Positions 15,813 through 25,066 are shown, counted from the stretch's first letter. The stretch: 64,000 nt of DNA from Martelella mediterranea (GCF_021021415.1 NZ_JAINWJ010000011.1:124001-188000), one strand, 5' to 3'. Notes: generated by a model from the letters alone, not told the origin. Program-made: numbers and translations.

Positions 15813-16670
15813 TCACGCTCTCCCGAACAGGCCCTGAGGGCGCACGGCTAGAATCAGCAGGAAGACAAGATGGCCGGCCAGAACGCCGAAGCCGGGATCC
15901 AGGCGAAAGCCAACAGCCTGGGCGATACCCAGCACCATCGAACCGGCGAACGCGCCCCAGACCGAACCCATGCCGCCGATGATCACGGCCTCAAAAGCAT
16001 AGATCAGCTGCGCGCCGCCATCGGCGGGCGCAACCGTCGACCGCAGCGCCTGAAACACGGCCGCAAAGCCGAGAATGCCGACCGCGATCGCCGTTGCCGT
16101 GGCATAGACGGTTTTGGCGTTGACCCCGGTCATCGACGCGGCCTCGACATCTGCGGCGGCGGCCCGGAGCGCCCGGCCGAAACGCATGCGCTTCAACATC
16201 AGGTCGAGCGCCAGCGTCAGGCCGGCCGCGACCAGCAGGACCAGCACCGGCAGAAGGCCGATATAGATGCCGCCGATCTGGATCGACTGGCTTTCAATCC
16301 CGCCGCCCGGCAAAGAGCGGCTGTTCGCCGACCAGATCTGCAGCATCAGGTTCTGCAGCGCCAGCGACAGGCCGAAGGTCGCGATCAGCGATGGCAGCGG
16401 ATCCTCGCCCACCACCCGGTTCAGCACCGCGCGCTGGAGAAGCCAGCCCATCGCCACCGCCAGCGGCACCAGCGCCGCCATCACCGTGAACGGACCGAGC
16501 CCGAAGGCCGAGGCCAGCGAGATGCCGATCAGCGACAGCAGGATCACCAGATCGCCATGGCTGACATTCACGATCCGCATGACCCCGAACATCAAGGCCA
16601 TTCCCAGCGCGTATTGCGCATACATCCCGCCCAGCAGGATGCCCTGTACAAGTGCGTCAAACCACTGCAT
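15813..16670 (-). CDS. LIV-type ABC transporter permease, LivH type (system 2)
   Basis: A 285-residue membrane protein starting MQWFDALVQGILLGGMYAQ, with FGVMRIVNVSHGDL and GGMGSVWGAFAGSM. The ATG at 16670 matches the conserved family start and falls within the last codons of the LivF-type gene (14-base overlap), so translation is coupled. It is the paralogue of the gene at 8580-9443. Confidence 0.92.
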   Translation of the reverse strand: MQWFDALVQGILLGGMYAQYALGMALMFGVMRIVNVSHGDLVILLSLIGISLASAFGLGPFTVMAALVPLAVAMGWLLQRAVLNRVVGEDPLPSLIATFGLSLALQNLMLQIWSANSRSLPGGGIESQSIQIGGIYIGLLPVLVLLVAAGLTLALDLMLKRMRFGRALRAAAADVEAASMTGVNAKTVYATATAIAVGILGFAAVFQALRSTVAPADGGAQLIYAFEAVIIGGMGSVWGAFAGSMVLGIAQAVGFRLDPGFGVLAGHLVFLLILAVRPQGLFGRA

Positions 16671-17385
16671 GGCCACCCCCGAAATAGGCTTCGCTGATCT
16701 GTTCGCGCGTGACATCATCCGAGCGTCCGCTCAGCGTCACGCGCCCTTCAAGCATGCAATAGAGCCGGTCGGAGGCGCTCTTCGCCAGCCCGACATCCTG
16801 CTCGACCAGCACGATCGACGTCCCCTGCGCCCTAATTTCCGGCAGGACAGCATAGATCTCGCGGATGACTTTCGGCGCGAGGCCGAGGCTGATCTCGTCG
16901 CACAGCAGAAGGCGCGGCTGGCACAGCAAGGCCCGCCCGATCGAAACCATCTGCTGCTGGCCGCCGGAGAGGTTTTGAACGGCCACACGTCCCTTCTCCT
17001 CCAAAATGGGAAAGAGCTGCTGCACCCTGTCCAGCGTCCAACCGCCCTTGCGGCCCCTGCTGCCGATCTGGTCCATGGCCACCCGCAGATTGTCGTTGAC
17101 GGACATGCCGGTGAACAGCCGCCGTCCCTCCGGAACGATGGCGACCCCCTTCTGCACCATCTGGTCGGTGGGCGTTCCGCCGATGGGCCGACCGTCGAGG
17201 CTCACCATGTCCGGCTTCACCGGCAACAGCCCCATGACCGCCCGCAGGAAGGTCGACTTGCCGGCTCCGTTGGCGCCGATCAGCGCGATGATCTCGCCTT
17301 CGTCGATGGCGACATCGACATCGTAGAGCGCCTGAAAATCGCCGTAGCGGGCGACCAGACCGTGTGTTGACAACAATTCCGTCAT
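16657..17385 (-). CDS. LIV-type ABC transporter ATPase, LivF type (system 2)
   Basis: A 242-residue nucleotide-binding subunit with Walker A GANGAGKS (38-45), signature LSGGQQQ and Walker B LLLCDE. It overlaps the LivG-type stop by four bases upstream and the LivH-type start downstream, so the whole block is tightly packed. Paralogue of 9440-10153. Confidence 0.93.
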   Translation of the reverse strand: MTELLSTHGLVARYGDFQALYDVDVAIDEGEIIALIGANGAGKSTFLRAVMGLLPVKPDMVSLDGRPIGGTPTDQMVQKGVAIVPEGRRLFTGMSVNDNLRVAMDQIGSRGRKGGWTLDRVQQLFPILEEKGRVAVQNLSGGQQQMVSIGRALLCQPRLLLCDEISLGLAPKVIREIYAVLPEIRAQGTSIVLVEQDVGLAKSASDRLYCMLEGRVTLSGRSDDVTREQISEAYFGGGHAVV

Positions 17386-18131
17386 GCCTCGACCCCCATA
17401 TAAACCCGCATGACATCGGGGTTCGCGATGACGGTCTTGGGGTCGCCTTCCGCGATCTTCTCGCCGAAATTCAGCACCAGAAGCCGATCGGCCACCGCCA
17501 TCAGCGCATGCAGAACATGCTCGATCCAGATGATGGTGACGCCGCGATCGCGGATCTGCGCAATCAGGGCGACGAGCTCCTTCGATTCCTCATCGGTCAG
17601 CCCGCCGGCGATCTCGTCCAGCAACAGAAGCTTGGGCCCCGAGGCGAGCGCCCGGGCAAGTTCCAGCCGCTTGCGGTCGAGAAGCGGCAGAGAACCGGCC
17701 AGGGCATTGGCCTTGTTCAGCAATTCGCAATCACGCAGCACCTGCGCGCAAAACTCATAGCTCTCGGCCTCGGACCGGCCGCCGCCGAAAGCCGAGGCGA
17801 CGAGCAGGTTTTCGAAGGTCGTCATTCCGGAATAGGGCTGCGGAATCTGGTAGGTCCGGCCGATCCCCATCTGACAGCGGCGGTGGGGCGGCTCGCCCTT
17901 CAGCAGCACCTCCCCAAGCCTGATCTCTCCGCCGGAGGGCTTCAGATCGCCGCTGATCATGTTGAACAGCGTAGTCTTGCCGGCGCCGTTCGGGCCCAGT
18001 ATGCCGAGAACCTCGCCGCGATAAACATCAAAGTCGACATCATGCAGCACCCGGAACGCGCCGAAGCTTTTCGATACGTTCCGGGCCTGAAGAAGCCGTT
18101 GGCGTTCGCCTTTTGGCTGTTGCATCTGCAT
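17382..18131 (-). CDS. LIV-type ABC transporter ATPase, LivG type (system 2)
   Basis: A 249-residue nucleotide-binding subunit with Walker A GPNGAGKT (46-53) and LLLLDEIAGGL as Walker B, plus the LivG-type DRKRLELARAL signature. Starts at 18131 or two codons later (second ATG at 18125) are both possible. One base separates it from the stop of the binding-protein gene, so here the binding protein and ATPase are unusually tightly joined. Confidence 0.92.
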   Translation of the reverse strand: MQMQQPKGERQRLLQARNVSKSFGAFRVLHDVDFDVYRGEVLGILGPNGAGKTTLFNMISGDLKPSGGEIRLGEVLLKGEPPHRRCQMGIGRTYQIPQPYSGMTTFENLLVASAFGGGRSEAESYEFCAQVLRDCELLNKANALAGSLPLLDRKRLELARALASGPKLLLLDEIAGGLTDEESKELVALIAQIRDRGVTIIWIEHVLHALMAVADRLLVLNFGEKIAEGDPKTVIANPDVMRVYMGVEA

Positions 18132-18132
18132 C

Positions 18133-19422
18133 CTACCAGTTCAACGCCACGATCTTCTGCTGCGGCTCGAACAATTGGTTGACGCTGTTGTCCACGATCT
18201 TGAGGTCGTAAGGCCATTTCTCGCCCTTGACCCACTGTCCGCCGAAGATCGGCGTGGTGCAGACATTCTTGTGCGGCTGGCCCGAAAAGTTGATATGTCC
18301 GACCACGGTGTCGAGATTGGTCGCCGCCAGCGCCTCGCGATTGGCCTCGCGATCCAGAGGATCGGCCGAGCGCTTGAGCACGTCGATCGCGACTTCCAGA
18401 ACGCTGTGCGAATAGCCGAGCGGCTGCGTCCACTGGCGGTTCTGCTCGCTTTCCCACTGATCGGCGATCTCCCGGCTGGTCTGCCCGGTAATCGAGGACT
18501 TGAAGGGGAACGCCGGCGTCCACCACACTTCGGTCGTCATGCCGTTGCCGAGCGGACCCATCGCCTCCACGCTGCCGGGGAACAGCAGCGCCGCCGCCAC
18601 GGTCACCGCCTTCGGCTTGAACCCCTGCTGGTTGCACTGGGTCACGAAGGTCTTGAGATCATCGGGATAGGTGATGCCGCCGATGATATCGCAGCCGGCC
18701 TGCTTGAACGTGGCGATCTGCGCCGAGAAGTCATTGGTGCGCGGCTGGAAATAGCCGGGAATGGTGACCTCGTAGCCGGCGGCGCGGGTCGGCACGGGCA
18801 GGCCGTATTCCTCATTGCCCCAGGTCTCGCCGTCAATGTTCTGCGGAAACAGCATGCCGACCTTGCGGTTGGTCTCAAGCCCGTTCCACAGGCCGACAAA
18901 CGTGTTCAGCGCCTCGTCCAGACCCCAGAAGAAATGGTAGGTCCAGTCGAATTCGCCGCCGCCGCGCGGCATGATCACGGCCTGCCATGGCGCGCCCGCC
19001 GAGATCGACGGCGTCTCGTAAAGCTCGGCCTGCTCCATGGCGGGCAGAATGGTGTCGGTGGTCGATGCCGGCACGAGAAGATGGACTTCGTCGTTCAGGA
19101 TCAGGTCGCCGGCGATTTCGGCGGCCTTGTTCGGGTTCGACTGGCTGTCACGCTCGAGAATTTCAAGCTCGTAGACATCGCCATTGGCCGATTGCAGCCT
19201 GCCGCCCAGCGCCTCGCGGATTTTCTGGACGGTATAGCCGTCGGTTTCCCCGAACAGGCCGAGCGGTCCGGTTTCGGGCGTAATATACCCCATGCGGATC
19301 TTGCCCGCCGTCTGGGCGCGCAGCACCGCCGGCGACCCCAGAACGCTCGCCGCAAGGCCGGCCCCCATGCCGCGCAGCACGCCGCGGCGGGTGGGCCGGA
19401 TCAGTTTGTTGATATAAGCCAT
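18133..19422 (-). CDS. LIV-type ABC transporter solute-binding protein (system 2)
   Basis: A 429-residue periplasmic binding protein. The N-terminus carries a twin-arginine motif (TRRGVLRG) and a hydrophobic stretch ending near VLRAQ, indicating Tat export. The body (MGYITPETGPLGLFGE, RDSQSNPNKAAEIA, PASTTDTILP) belongs to the type I periplasmic binding fold used by LIV and aromatic-acid importers. It heads the system 2 transporter genes, and its partial paralogue lies at bases 1-262. The solute is unknown, but the operon content points to an aromatic or aryl compound. Confidence 0.9.
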   Translation of the reverse strand: MAYINKLIRPTRRGVLRGMGAGLAASVLGSPAVLRAQTAGKIRMGYITPETGPLGLFGETDGYTVQKIREALGGRLQSANGDVYELEILERDSQSNPNKAAEIAGDLILNDEVHLLVPASTTDTILPAMEQAELYETPSISAGAPWQAVIMPRGGGEFDWTYHFFWGLDEALNTFVGLWNGLETNRKVGMLFPQNIDGETWGNEEYGLPVPTRAAGYEVTIPGYFQPRTNDFSAQIATFKQAGCDIIGGITYPDDLKTFVTQCNQQGFKPKAVTVAAALLFPGSVEAMGPLGNGMTTEVWWTPAFPFKSSITGQTSREIADQWESEQNRQWTQPLGYSHSVLEVAIDVLKRSADPLDREANREALAATNLDTVVGHINFSGQPHKNVCTTPIFGGQWVKGEKWPYDLKIVDNSVNQLFEPQQKIVALNW

Positions 19423-19496
19423 TTCTGTTCTCCTCTCCGATATGTTTCCGGCGCATCGCCTGCCGCTCCCTGGCAGGCCTCACGCCCATTTGCCTG

Positions 19497-20309
19497 TCAG
19501 GTCATGCGGATCAGCGAGCCGCCATCGATGACCACCAGTGAGCCGGTCATGTAGGATCCCGCCGGCGAGGCCAGCAGCAGCGCCAGACCCTTGATGTCCT
19601 CGACATCGCCGATCCGGCCGATCAAGGACTGCGCCTCGAAGGCCGCGCGGTCTTCCTTGTTACGCAGGCGGCCGCCGGCGATATTCGTGATGAACGGGCC
19701 CGGCAGGATCGCGTTGACGCGGATGCCGTAGGCCCCGAGTTCCATCGCCATGTGGCGGACGAAATGGTTCACCGCAGCCTTTGCCGGCATGTAGGACGTT
19801 CCGACGATGCTTTCGTTGATTTCCGAGGCGATCGAGGAGGTCACGATGATCTGCCCGCCGCCGTTCGGCTTCATGTGGCGCACGGCGTTCTTGACCGTGC
19901 TGTAGACCGAAGTGAGGTTGATCTCGATGCCCCGGTCCCACTGCTCGTCGGGAATGTTCTCGATCGCGCCGTCGGGATTGCGCTCGCCCGTGGGCGTCAT
20001 GAAACCGGGCCCCGGATCGATGCCGGCATTGGCGTAGACCGTGTCGATGCGGCCGTGTTTCTCGGCGACCGCGTCGAAGGCCACGGCCAGTCCGGGACGG
20101 TCGGCGACATCGACCTTCAGGCCCCAGACGTCACCGCCCGTGGCTTTGATTTCGCTGACGGTCTTCTCGGTGCCCGCCTGATCCAGATCGAAGATGCAGA
20201 CCCGCGCGCCCTGCGCGGCCATGATCTCCGCATAGGCGCGGCCGATGCCGCTGGCCCCGCCCGTTACGATCACGGACTGACCGCGCACATCGAACATCTG
20301 CTCCAGCAT
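19497..20309 (-). CDS. short-chain dehydrogenase/reductase
   Basis: A 270-residue classical SDR with the cofactor motif TGGASGIG, NAG, and the catalytic Ser (SSIAS) with Tyr-x3-Lys (SYMPAK). FDLD after the second strand suggests NAD(H) preference. The ATG at 20309 is preceded by GGGAGG at 8 bases; the TTG six bases upstream lies too close to it. It is the first gene of the long leftward run, 74 bases before the binding protein. With the zinc dehydrogenase it may oxidise a side-chain hydroxyl of the imported compound; the true substrate is unknown. Confidence 0.88.
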   Translation of the reverse strand: MLEQMFDVRGQSVIVTGGASGIGRAYAEIMAAQGARVCIFDLDQAGTEKTVSEIKATGGDVWGLKVDVADRPGLAVAFDAVAEKHGRIDTVYANAGIDPGPGFMTPTGERNPDGAIENIPDEQWDRGIEINLTSVYSTVKNAVRHMKPNGGGQIIVTSSIASEINESIVGTSYMPAKAAVNHFVRHMAMELGAYGIRVNAILPGPFITNIAGGRLRNKEDRAAFEAQSLIGRIGDVEDIKGLALLLASPAGSYMTGSLVVIDGGSLIRMT

Positions 20310-20512
20310 TATCAAAACCTCCCTGCCTGCTGATATGTCAACAGGAGACCGCCCTTCATGCGGGGACAGTCATCATCGATCCGGAACGCCGGACCGACCT
20401 CCTCCTGTTTCGCGTCCGCCCTTCTCCCTCGGGCAGGATCGCGCTCCTGACGCACATAACGCCGTCATAACCGGATCAAGTCAAATGCGGAAAACAACGG
20501 GAAATATAACTT

Positions 20513-20533
20513 TCAGCTATATTGATTGCCGTA
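20513..20533. promoter_or_regulatory. candidate operator upstream of the long aromatic operon
   Basis: A 21-base imperfect inverted repeat (aatata ... tatatt, with two further pairs inside) lies in the 260-base gap between the XRE-like regulator gene and the dehydrogenase gene. About 30 bases downstream on the minus strand is TTGACT (20484-20479), a possible -35 element, although the matching -10 is poor. The position fits an activator site for the neighbouring regulator. Confidence 0.35.
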
Positions 20534-20569
20534 GCCCGCTTCTGTCGCGGTTTTCGGCGGCGGCCGGGT

Positions 20570-21367
20570 TCACCGGGCCGCGACAAGCGTGTGGTTTTCG
20601 CCTTCGCTGTTGAGATAGCGTCGGACGGGAAGCGGCAGTCTTGGCGATTTCTCCGGGATCAGGCCGCAGGCCTCCAGCAGCCCGCGCTTGTCGGGGTTAG
20701 GACCGACCGCTCGCCAGATGGCGCGCGTGGAATAGGGCAGGTTCTCCTCGCGCCAGGACACGCCGGTCGTCACGCCGCGCAGATAAGTGCGCTGATGCTC
20801 GGCGAATGGCATCAGCGTCGTCTGGCACAGGAAGGATTGCTCGCTGACGCCGCGTTCGACGATAAACAGCCGGTTGCGCCAGTAGGCGGCCAGCCCTGCA
20901 TATTTCGAGAACTGACGAATCTCCTGGTCCCGGTCATAGATCCGTTCGATGGACTTCACCGTGATCTGGCCGCCCCGTTCGTCGATCCTGCTGCAGCTTC
21001 GAACGATCTTCCCCGGCCATGACAGGCTTTTGTGGTAAAGCTCGTAATAGCCGACATACTGGCGCAATTCCTGCAGGTTGCCGGGGAAGCCCTCGCGCAA
21101 CACGAAATCCGGGCCGAGGGTTTCCGCCGGAGCGGCGAGTATGTTCTGGAAGCGTTTTTCCGACGCCAGGAAATCCTGCGGTTTCAGACCGAAATAACGC
21201 GCGATTTTCCCTGTATTATAAGGCGACGGGCGGGATTGACCCGCGAGATAACGATTGAACTGCTGCCGGTTGATGCCGATCTCGCGGCAGATCGCCGTAA
21301 TCGACGGCCGGGTATTGCAGGCGAACCGCAGATTGGCCGCAAAGTGACTGTTATCGCGTGATGACAT
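20570..21367 (-). CDS. XRE-like helix-turn-helix regulator with unassigned C-terminal domain
   Basis: A 265-residue protein. Residues about 10-65 form an XRE/Cro-type helix-turn-helix (SITAICREIGINRQQFNRYLAG, ending GKIARYFGLKPQDFL). The remaining ~190 residues are mixed helix/strand (LRQYVGYYELYHKS, ITVKSIERIYDRD) and match no ligand-binding domain that I know by sight. The ATG at 21367 has no good ribosome-binding site. Two direct repeats lie just upstream. It is oriented like the aromatic operon and precedes it by 260 bases, so it is a candidate regulator of that operon. Confidence 0.78.
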   Translation of the reverse strand: MSSRDNSHFAANLRFACNTRPSITAICREIGINRQQFNRYLAGQSRPSPYNTGKIARYFGLKPQDFLASEKRFQNILAAPAETLGPDFVLREGFPGNLQELRQYVGYYELYHKSLSWPGKIVRSCSRIDERGGQITVKSIERIYDRDQEIRQFSKYAGLAAYWRNRLFIVERGVSEQSFLCQTTLMPFAEHQRTYLRGVTTGVSWREENLPYSTRAIWRAVGPNPDKRGLLEACGLIPEKSPRLPLPVRRYLNSEGENHTLVAAR

Positions 21368-21390
21368 CGTGTATCGAGCCTGGCCATGGT

Positions 21391-21408
21391 AGCGTCAATT
21401 AGCGTCAA
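21391..21408. repeat. tandem 8-bp direct repeat upstream of the XRE-like gene
   Basis: The sequence agcgtcaa occurs twice with a 10-base period (21391-21398 and 21401-21408), 24 bases upstream of the regulator start. One helical turn between copies fits a dimer on one face of the DNA, perhaps for autoregulation. Confidence 0.4.
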
Positions 21409-21582
21409 GCCGCTTCAATACGCGAAATTGTCTGCCTTCCGCAACCTGCTTATGTCCTCGCCCATGATCTTTGACGGTCTCGTCAACTGCGCCTTTAGGC
21501 ATTCCGCCACGGCAAATTTAGAATATCATAGCCGCTTTCTTGCAGCGGCACGAATGCAATGCTCACAAACAGGGGAAACCAT

Positions 21583-23163
21583 ATGAACAACAAGAAAGCC
21601 TCCATTCCGCAGACCGGCCTCAACCGCCGCGCCTTTCTTGCCTCCGCGGCTGCGGCCGGATTTGCGGCGACCGCTTCCGGCCTGCTGATCCCGCGCGAGA
21701 GCCTCGCGGCCGAAGAGCCGCAGCGCGGCGGTCATCTCGTTCTCGGCCTCGACGGCGGCCAGACGACCGATATTCTCGATCCCGGCACCTATGCCGGCAG
21801 CACCATGTTCCTGGTCGGCTTTACCTGGGGCGACCGGCTGGTGACCACCGATCCGGTGTCCGGCGAGGCGCTGCCGAGCCTGGCCGAAAGCTGGACCTCG
21901 TCCGACGATGCGAAGACCTGGACCTTCAAGCTGCGCAAGGATGTGCGCTTTCATGACGGCACGCCGTTCACCGTCAACGACGCCGTGCAGACGCTGCGCC
22001 GCCATTCCGACAAGGATTCCACCTCCGCCGCCCTCGGTCTTCTCGAAGAGATCGAAACCATCGAGGAAAGCGGCGGCGATCTGGTGATCACGCTGAAGAA
22101 CGGCAATGCCGACCTGCCGCTGATGCTGACGGACTACCATCTGCAGGTCCAGAAGAACGGCGGCATGGACGATCCCAACAGCGCCATCGGCACGGGCCCC
22201 TACAAGCTTGAAAGCTTCGAGCCGGGCATCCGCATCACCTTCTCGAAGAATGAGGATGACTGGAACGAGGAACGGGGCTTCGTCGACAGCGTCGAGGTTC
22301 TCGTCATCAACGACAACACGGCCCGCATCGCGGCGCTCTCCTCCGGCAAGGTGCATTTCATCAACACGCTGAGCCCGAAGACGATGTCCTTGCTGTCGCG
22401 GGCGCCGAATATCGAGACCATCAGCACCAAGGGCAAGGGCTTCTATTCCTTCCTGATGCATGGCGACACCGCGCCCTTCGACAATAACGACCTCAGGATG
22501 GCGCTGAAGCTCGCCATCGACCGCGAGGCGATGCTGAACACGGTTCTCGGCGGCTACGGCACGCTCGGCAACGATTACCCGGTCAACGATGCCTATGCGC
22601 TGGCGCCGACGGATATTCCCCAGCGCGCCTACGACCCGGAAGAAGCGGCGCACTATTTCAAGAAATCCGGCCATGAAGGCCCGATCCTGCTGCGCACCTC
22701 CGATGCCGCCTTCACCGGCGCGGTCGATGCTTCCGTGCTGTTTCAGGCGAATGCCAAGGAGGCGGGCATCGACATCCAGCTCCAGCGCGAGCCGGCCGAC
22801 GGATACTGGTCGAATGTGTGGAACAAGAAGCCGTTCTGCGCCTCCTACTGGGGCGGCCGGGCGACGCAGGATATCCGCTACACCACGACCCAGCTTTCGA
22901 CGTCGACCTGGAACGACACCCGTTTCAAGGACCCCGAATTCGACAAGATGCTGCTTGAGGCCCGCGCCGAGACGGATCAGGACAAGCGCCGCGCGCTCTA
23001 CCGCGAGATGGCAATCATGGTGCGCGACAATAGCGGCCTCATCCTGCCGGTGTTCAACAATTACCTCAATGCCCGCTCGGTGAAGATGCAGGGCTGGATC
23101 GACGATGTCGGCAACGACCTGTCCAACGGACAGATCGCCAGCCGCGTCTGGCTCGTCTCCTGA
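21583..23163 (+). CDS. ABC transporter solute-binding protein, family 5 (oligopeptide type)
   Basis: A 526-residue periplasmic protein with a twin-arginine signal (LNRRAFLASAAAAGF). The body has the family 5 landmarks: LAESWTSSDDAKTWTFKLR, HDGTPFTVNDAV, IGTGPYKLESF, and DLRMALKLAIDRE. The ATG at 21583 has AGGGG upstream and places the Tat motif 14 residues in. It leads an operon with two permeases, a fused ATPase and a CocE-type hydrolase, so the imported solute is likely a peptide, an amide or an ester cut after uptake. Confidence 0.92.
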   Translation: MNNKKASIPQTGLNRRAFLASAAAAGFAATASGLLIPRESLAAEEPQRGGHLVLGLDGGQTTDILDPGTYAGSTMFLVGFTWGDRLVTTDPVSGEALPSLAESWTSSDDAKTWTFKLRKDVRFHDGTPFTVNDAVQTLRRHSDKDSTSAALGLLEEIETIEESGGDLVITLKNGNADLPLMLTDYHLQVQKNGGMDDPNSAIGTGPYKLESFEPGIRITFSKNEDDWNEERGFVDSVEVLVINDNTARIAALSSGKVHFINTLSPKTMSLLSRAPNIETISTKGKGFYSFLMHGDTAPFDNNDLRMALKLAIDREAMLNTVLGGYGTLGNDYPVNDAYALAPTDIPQRAYDPEEAAHYFKKSGHEGPILLRTSDAAFTGAVDASVLFQANAKEAGIDIQLQREPADGYWSNVWNKKPFCASYWGGRATQDIRYTTTQLSTSTWNDTRFKDPEFDKMLLEARAETDQDKRRALYREMAIMVRDNSGLILPVFNNYLNARSVKMQGWIDDVGNDLSNGQIASRVWLVS

Positions 23164-23176
23164 TCCGAAGAAAAGA

Positions 23177-23205
23177 GGAAGCCGCGGGATCACGCAGCGG
23201 CTTTC
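23177..23205 (+). other. intercistronic hairpin after the binding-protein gene
   Basis: Arms ggaagccgc and gcggctttc (one G-T pair) enclose an 11-base loop, starting 13 bases after the stop codon and ending before the permease start. This placement is usual for hairpins that protect the binding-protein part of the message. Confidence 0.45.
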
Positions 23206-23213
23206 ACACCCCC

Positions 23214-24245
23214 ATGACAGAAACGCAACCAACACCAGCCGCCCCTGTCGGCGCGCCGCCGCCCGGCCCTATCGTCGTCCTGCGCGCGCGCTTTCCCATG
23301 GCCAGCCGCATCGGCGAGCGGATCATCCTCGGCATCGGCCTGCTGTTCGCAAGCTCGATCCTGATTTTCGCCGGGATCGAAATCCTGCCCGGCGATTTCG
23401 CCGAGACCTATCTCGGCCAGGCGGCAACCCCGCAGTCGATCGCCAATCTGCGCGCCGAATTCGGCCTCGATCAGCCACTCGTGAGCCGCTATTTCGACTG
23501 GCTCGTCGGCATATTGCATGGCGATTTCGGAACGTCCTGGGCGAGCGGCCAATCGGTCAGCGGCCAGATTGCCGCCCGGCTCGGCAATTCGCTGCTTCTG
23601 GCGGGCGCTGCTGCGGTCATCGCCGTTCCGCTTGCCGTCGGCCTCGGCCTTCTCGCCGTGCTTTATCGCGACCGCCTGGTCGACCGGCTGATCAATCTCG
23701 TCTCGCTCGCGGCCGTGTCGCTGCCGGAATTCTTCGTCGCTTATCTGCTGATCATGGTGTTCGTAGTCCAGCATCCGGTCGCGGCGTTTCCGGCCACGGT
23801 CTATGACAGCATGAGCCTGTGGGAGAAGCTTCAAACCATCATCCTGCCGGTGGCGACGCTGGTTCTGGTGGTGCTCGCGCACATGATGCGCATGACCCGG
23901 GCCGCGATCATCAACGTCATGGCGTCGGCCTATATGGAAACCGCCGAGCTGAAAGGCATCGGCGCAATGCGGGCAATCGTGAAGCACGCAGCCCCCAATG
24001 CGCTGGCGCCGATCATCAATGTCGTCGCGCTCAACCTCGCCTATCTGATCGTCGGCGTGGTCGTGGTCGAGGTGGTCTTCGTCTATCCGGGCATGGGGCA
24101 GTATATGGTGGATGCGGTGACGGTGCGCGACCTGCCGGTGGTGCAGGGCTGCGGGCTGGTCTTCGCCGCGATCTACATTCTCCTGAACATGACCGCCGAC
24201 ATTCTGTCGATTCTCGTCAATCCGCGTCTGAGGCATCCGCGATGA
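23214..24245 (+). CDS. ABC transporter permease, DppB/OppB type
   Basis: A 343-residue inner-membrane permease with a ~30-residue Pro/Ala-rich N-terminal tail and six membrane segments. The conserved cytoplasmic loop near 230-260 (MASAYMETAELKGIG ... HAAPNALAPI) is the EAA contact with the ATPase. The ATG at 23214 lacks a clear ribosome-binding site; a second ATG at 23298 would remove the tail. Overlaps the next permease by four bases. Confidence 0.92.
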   Translation: MTETQPTPAAPVGAPPPGPIVVLRARFPMASRIGERIILGIGLLFASSILIFAGIEILPGDFAETYLGQAATPQSIANLRAEFGLDQPLVSRYFDWLVGILHGDFGTSWASGQSVSGQIAARLGNSLLLAGAAAVIAVPLAVGLGLLAVLYRDRLVDRLINLVSLAAVSLPEFFVAYLLIMVFVVQHPVAAFPATVYDSMSLWEKLQTIILPVATLVLVVLAHMMRMTRAAIINVMASAYMETAELKGIGAMRAIVKHAAPNALAPIINVVALNLAYLIVGVVVVEVVFVYPGMGQYMVDAVTVRDLPVVQGCGLVFAAIYILLNMTADILSILVNPRLRHPR

Positions 24246-25066
24246 ATATCCGTTCCGTTTCGCTGACGGCGTGGATCGGCATGGCCGGCATCGCCATTGC
24301 CCTCTTCGCCGCAGCCTTCGCCCCCTGGCTTGCGCCCTACGGCGAGAACCAGGTTGTTGGCACGCCCTGGGAACCAGCGAGCGCGGCCTTTCCGCTCGGC
24401 CTTGACAATCTCGGCCGGGATCTGCTGTCGCGCATGATCTACGGTGCCCGCATGACGCTGTTCGTGTCATTCTGCGCCACCCTTCTTGCCTTCTCGCTGG
24501 GTGTCATTCTGAGCTTCGTGGCAGCGGTCACCCGCGGCATCGTCGATATGGGCCTGTCGCGGCTCAACGACCTGATGATGTCGATCCCGACGCTGATCTT
24601 CGCGCTGATCGTGCTGGCGGCGCTGCCGCAGAACCTGGCGGTGCTGATCGGCGTCATGGCGGTGCTCGATTCCACCCGCGTCTTCCGTCTCGGCCGGGCG
24701 CTGGCGCTCGATATCGCGGTGATGGACTTCGTCGAGGCGGCGCGGCTGCGCGGCGAGAAGACGCTGTGGATCGTGTTCCGCGAAATCCTGCCCAACGCGA
24801 TGACGCCGCTTCTTGCCGAATTCGGCCTGCGGCTCGCCTTCGCCGTGCTGTTCATTTCGACCCTGTCGTTTCTCGGGCTCGGCATCCAGCCGCCAACCGC
24901 AGACTGGGGCGGCATGGTCAAGGACAACAAGGACGGCATCATCTTCGGCGTATCCGCGGCCCTTGTGCCGGGGGCCGCGATTGCCGCGCTCACCATCTCC
25001 ATCAATCTCGTCGTCGACTGGCTGCTGAAACGCACGTCCAGCCTGAAAGGAGGCCGCGGTGGCTGA
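24242..25066 (+). CDS. ABC transporter permease, DppC/OppC type
   Basis: A 274-residue permease with six membrane segments. It shows GLDNLGRDLLSRMIYGARMTL near residue 50, typical of DppC, and the EAA loop (DFVEAARLRGEKTLWIVFREILPNAMTPL). The ATG overlaps the preceding stop (ATGA). It forms a heterodimeric channel with the gene before it. Confidence 0.93.
   Translation: MNIRSVSLTAWIGMAGIAIALFAAAFAPWLAPYGENQVVGTPWEPASAAFPLGLDNLGRDLLSRMIYGARMTLFVSFCATLLAFSLGVILSFVAAVTRGIVDMGLSRLNDLMMSIPTLIFALIVLAALPQNLAVLIGVMAVLDSTRVFRLGRALALDIAVMDFVEAARLRGEKTLWIVFREILPNAMTPLLAEFGLRLAFAVLFISTLSFLGLGIQPPTADWGGMVKDNKDGIIFGVSAALVPGAAIAALTISINLVVDWLLKRTSSLKGGRGG

Noticed and set aside
21526-23235. 569-codon minus-strand frame opposite the family 5 binding protein
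   Set aside because: Shadow of the real gene; residue composition is unlike a protein.
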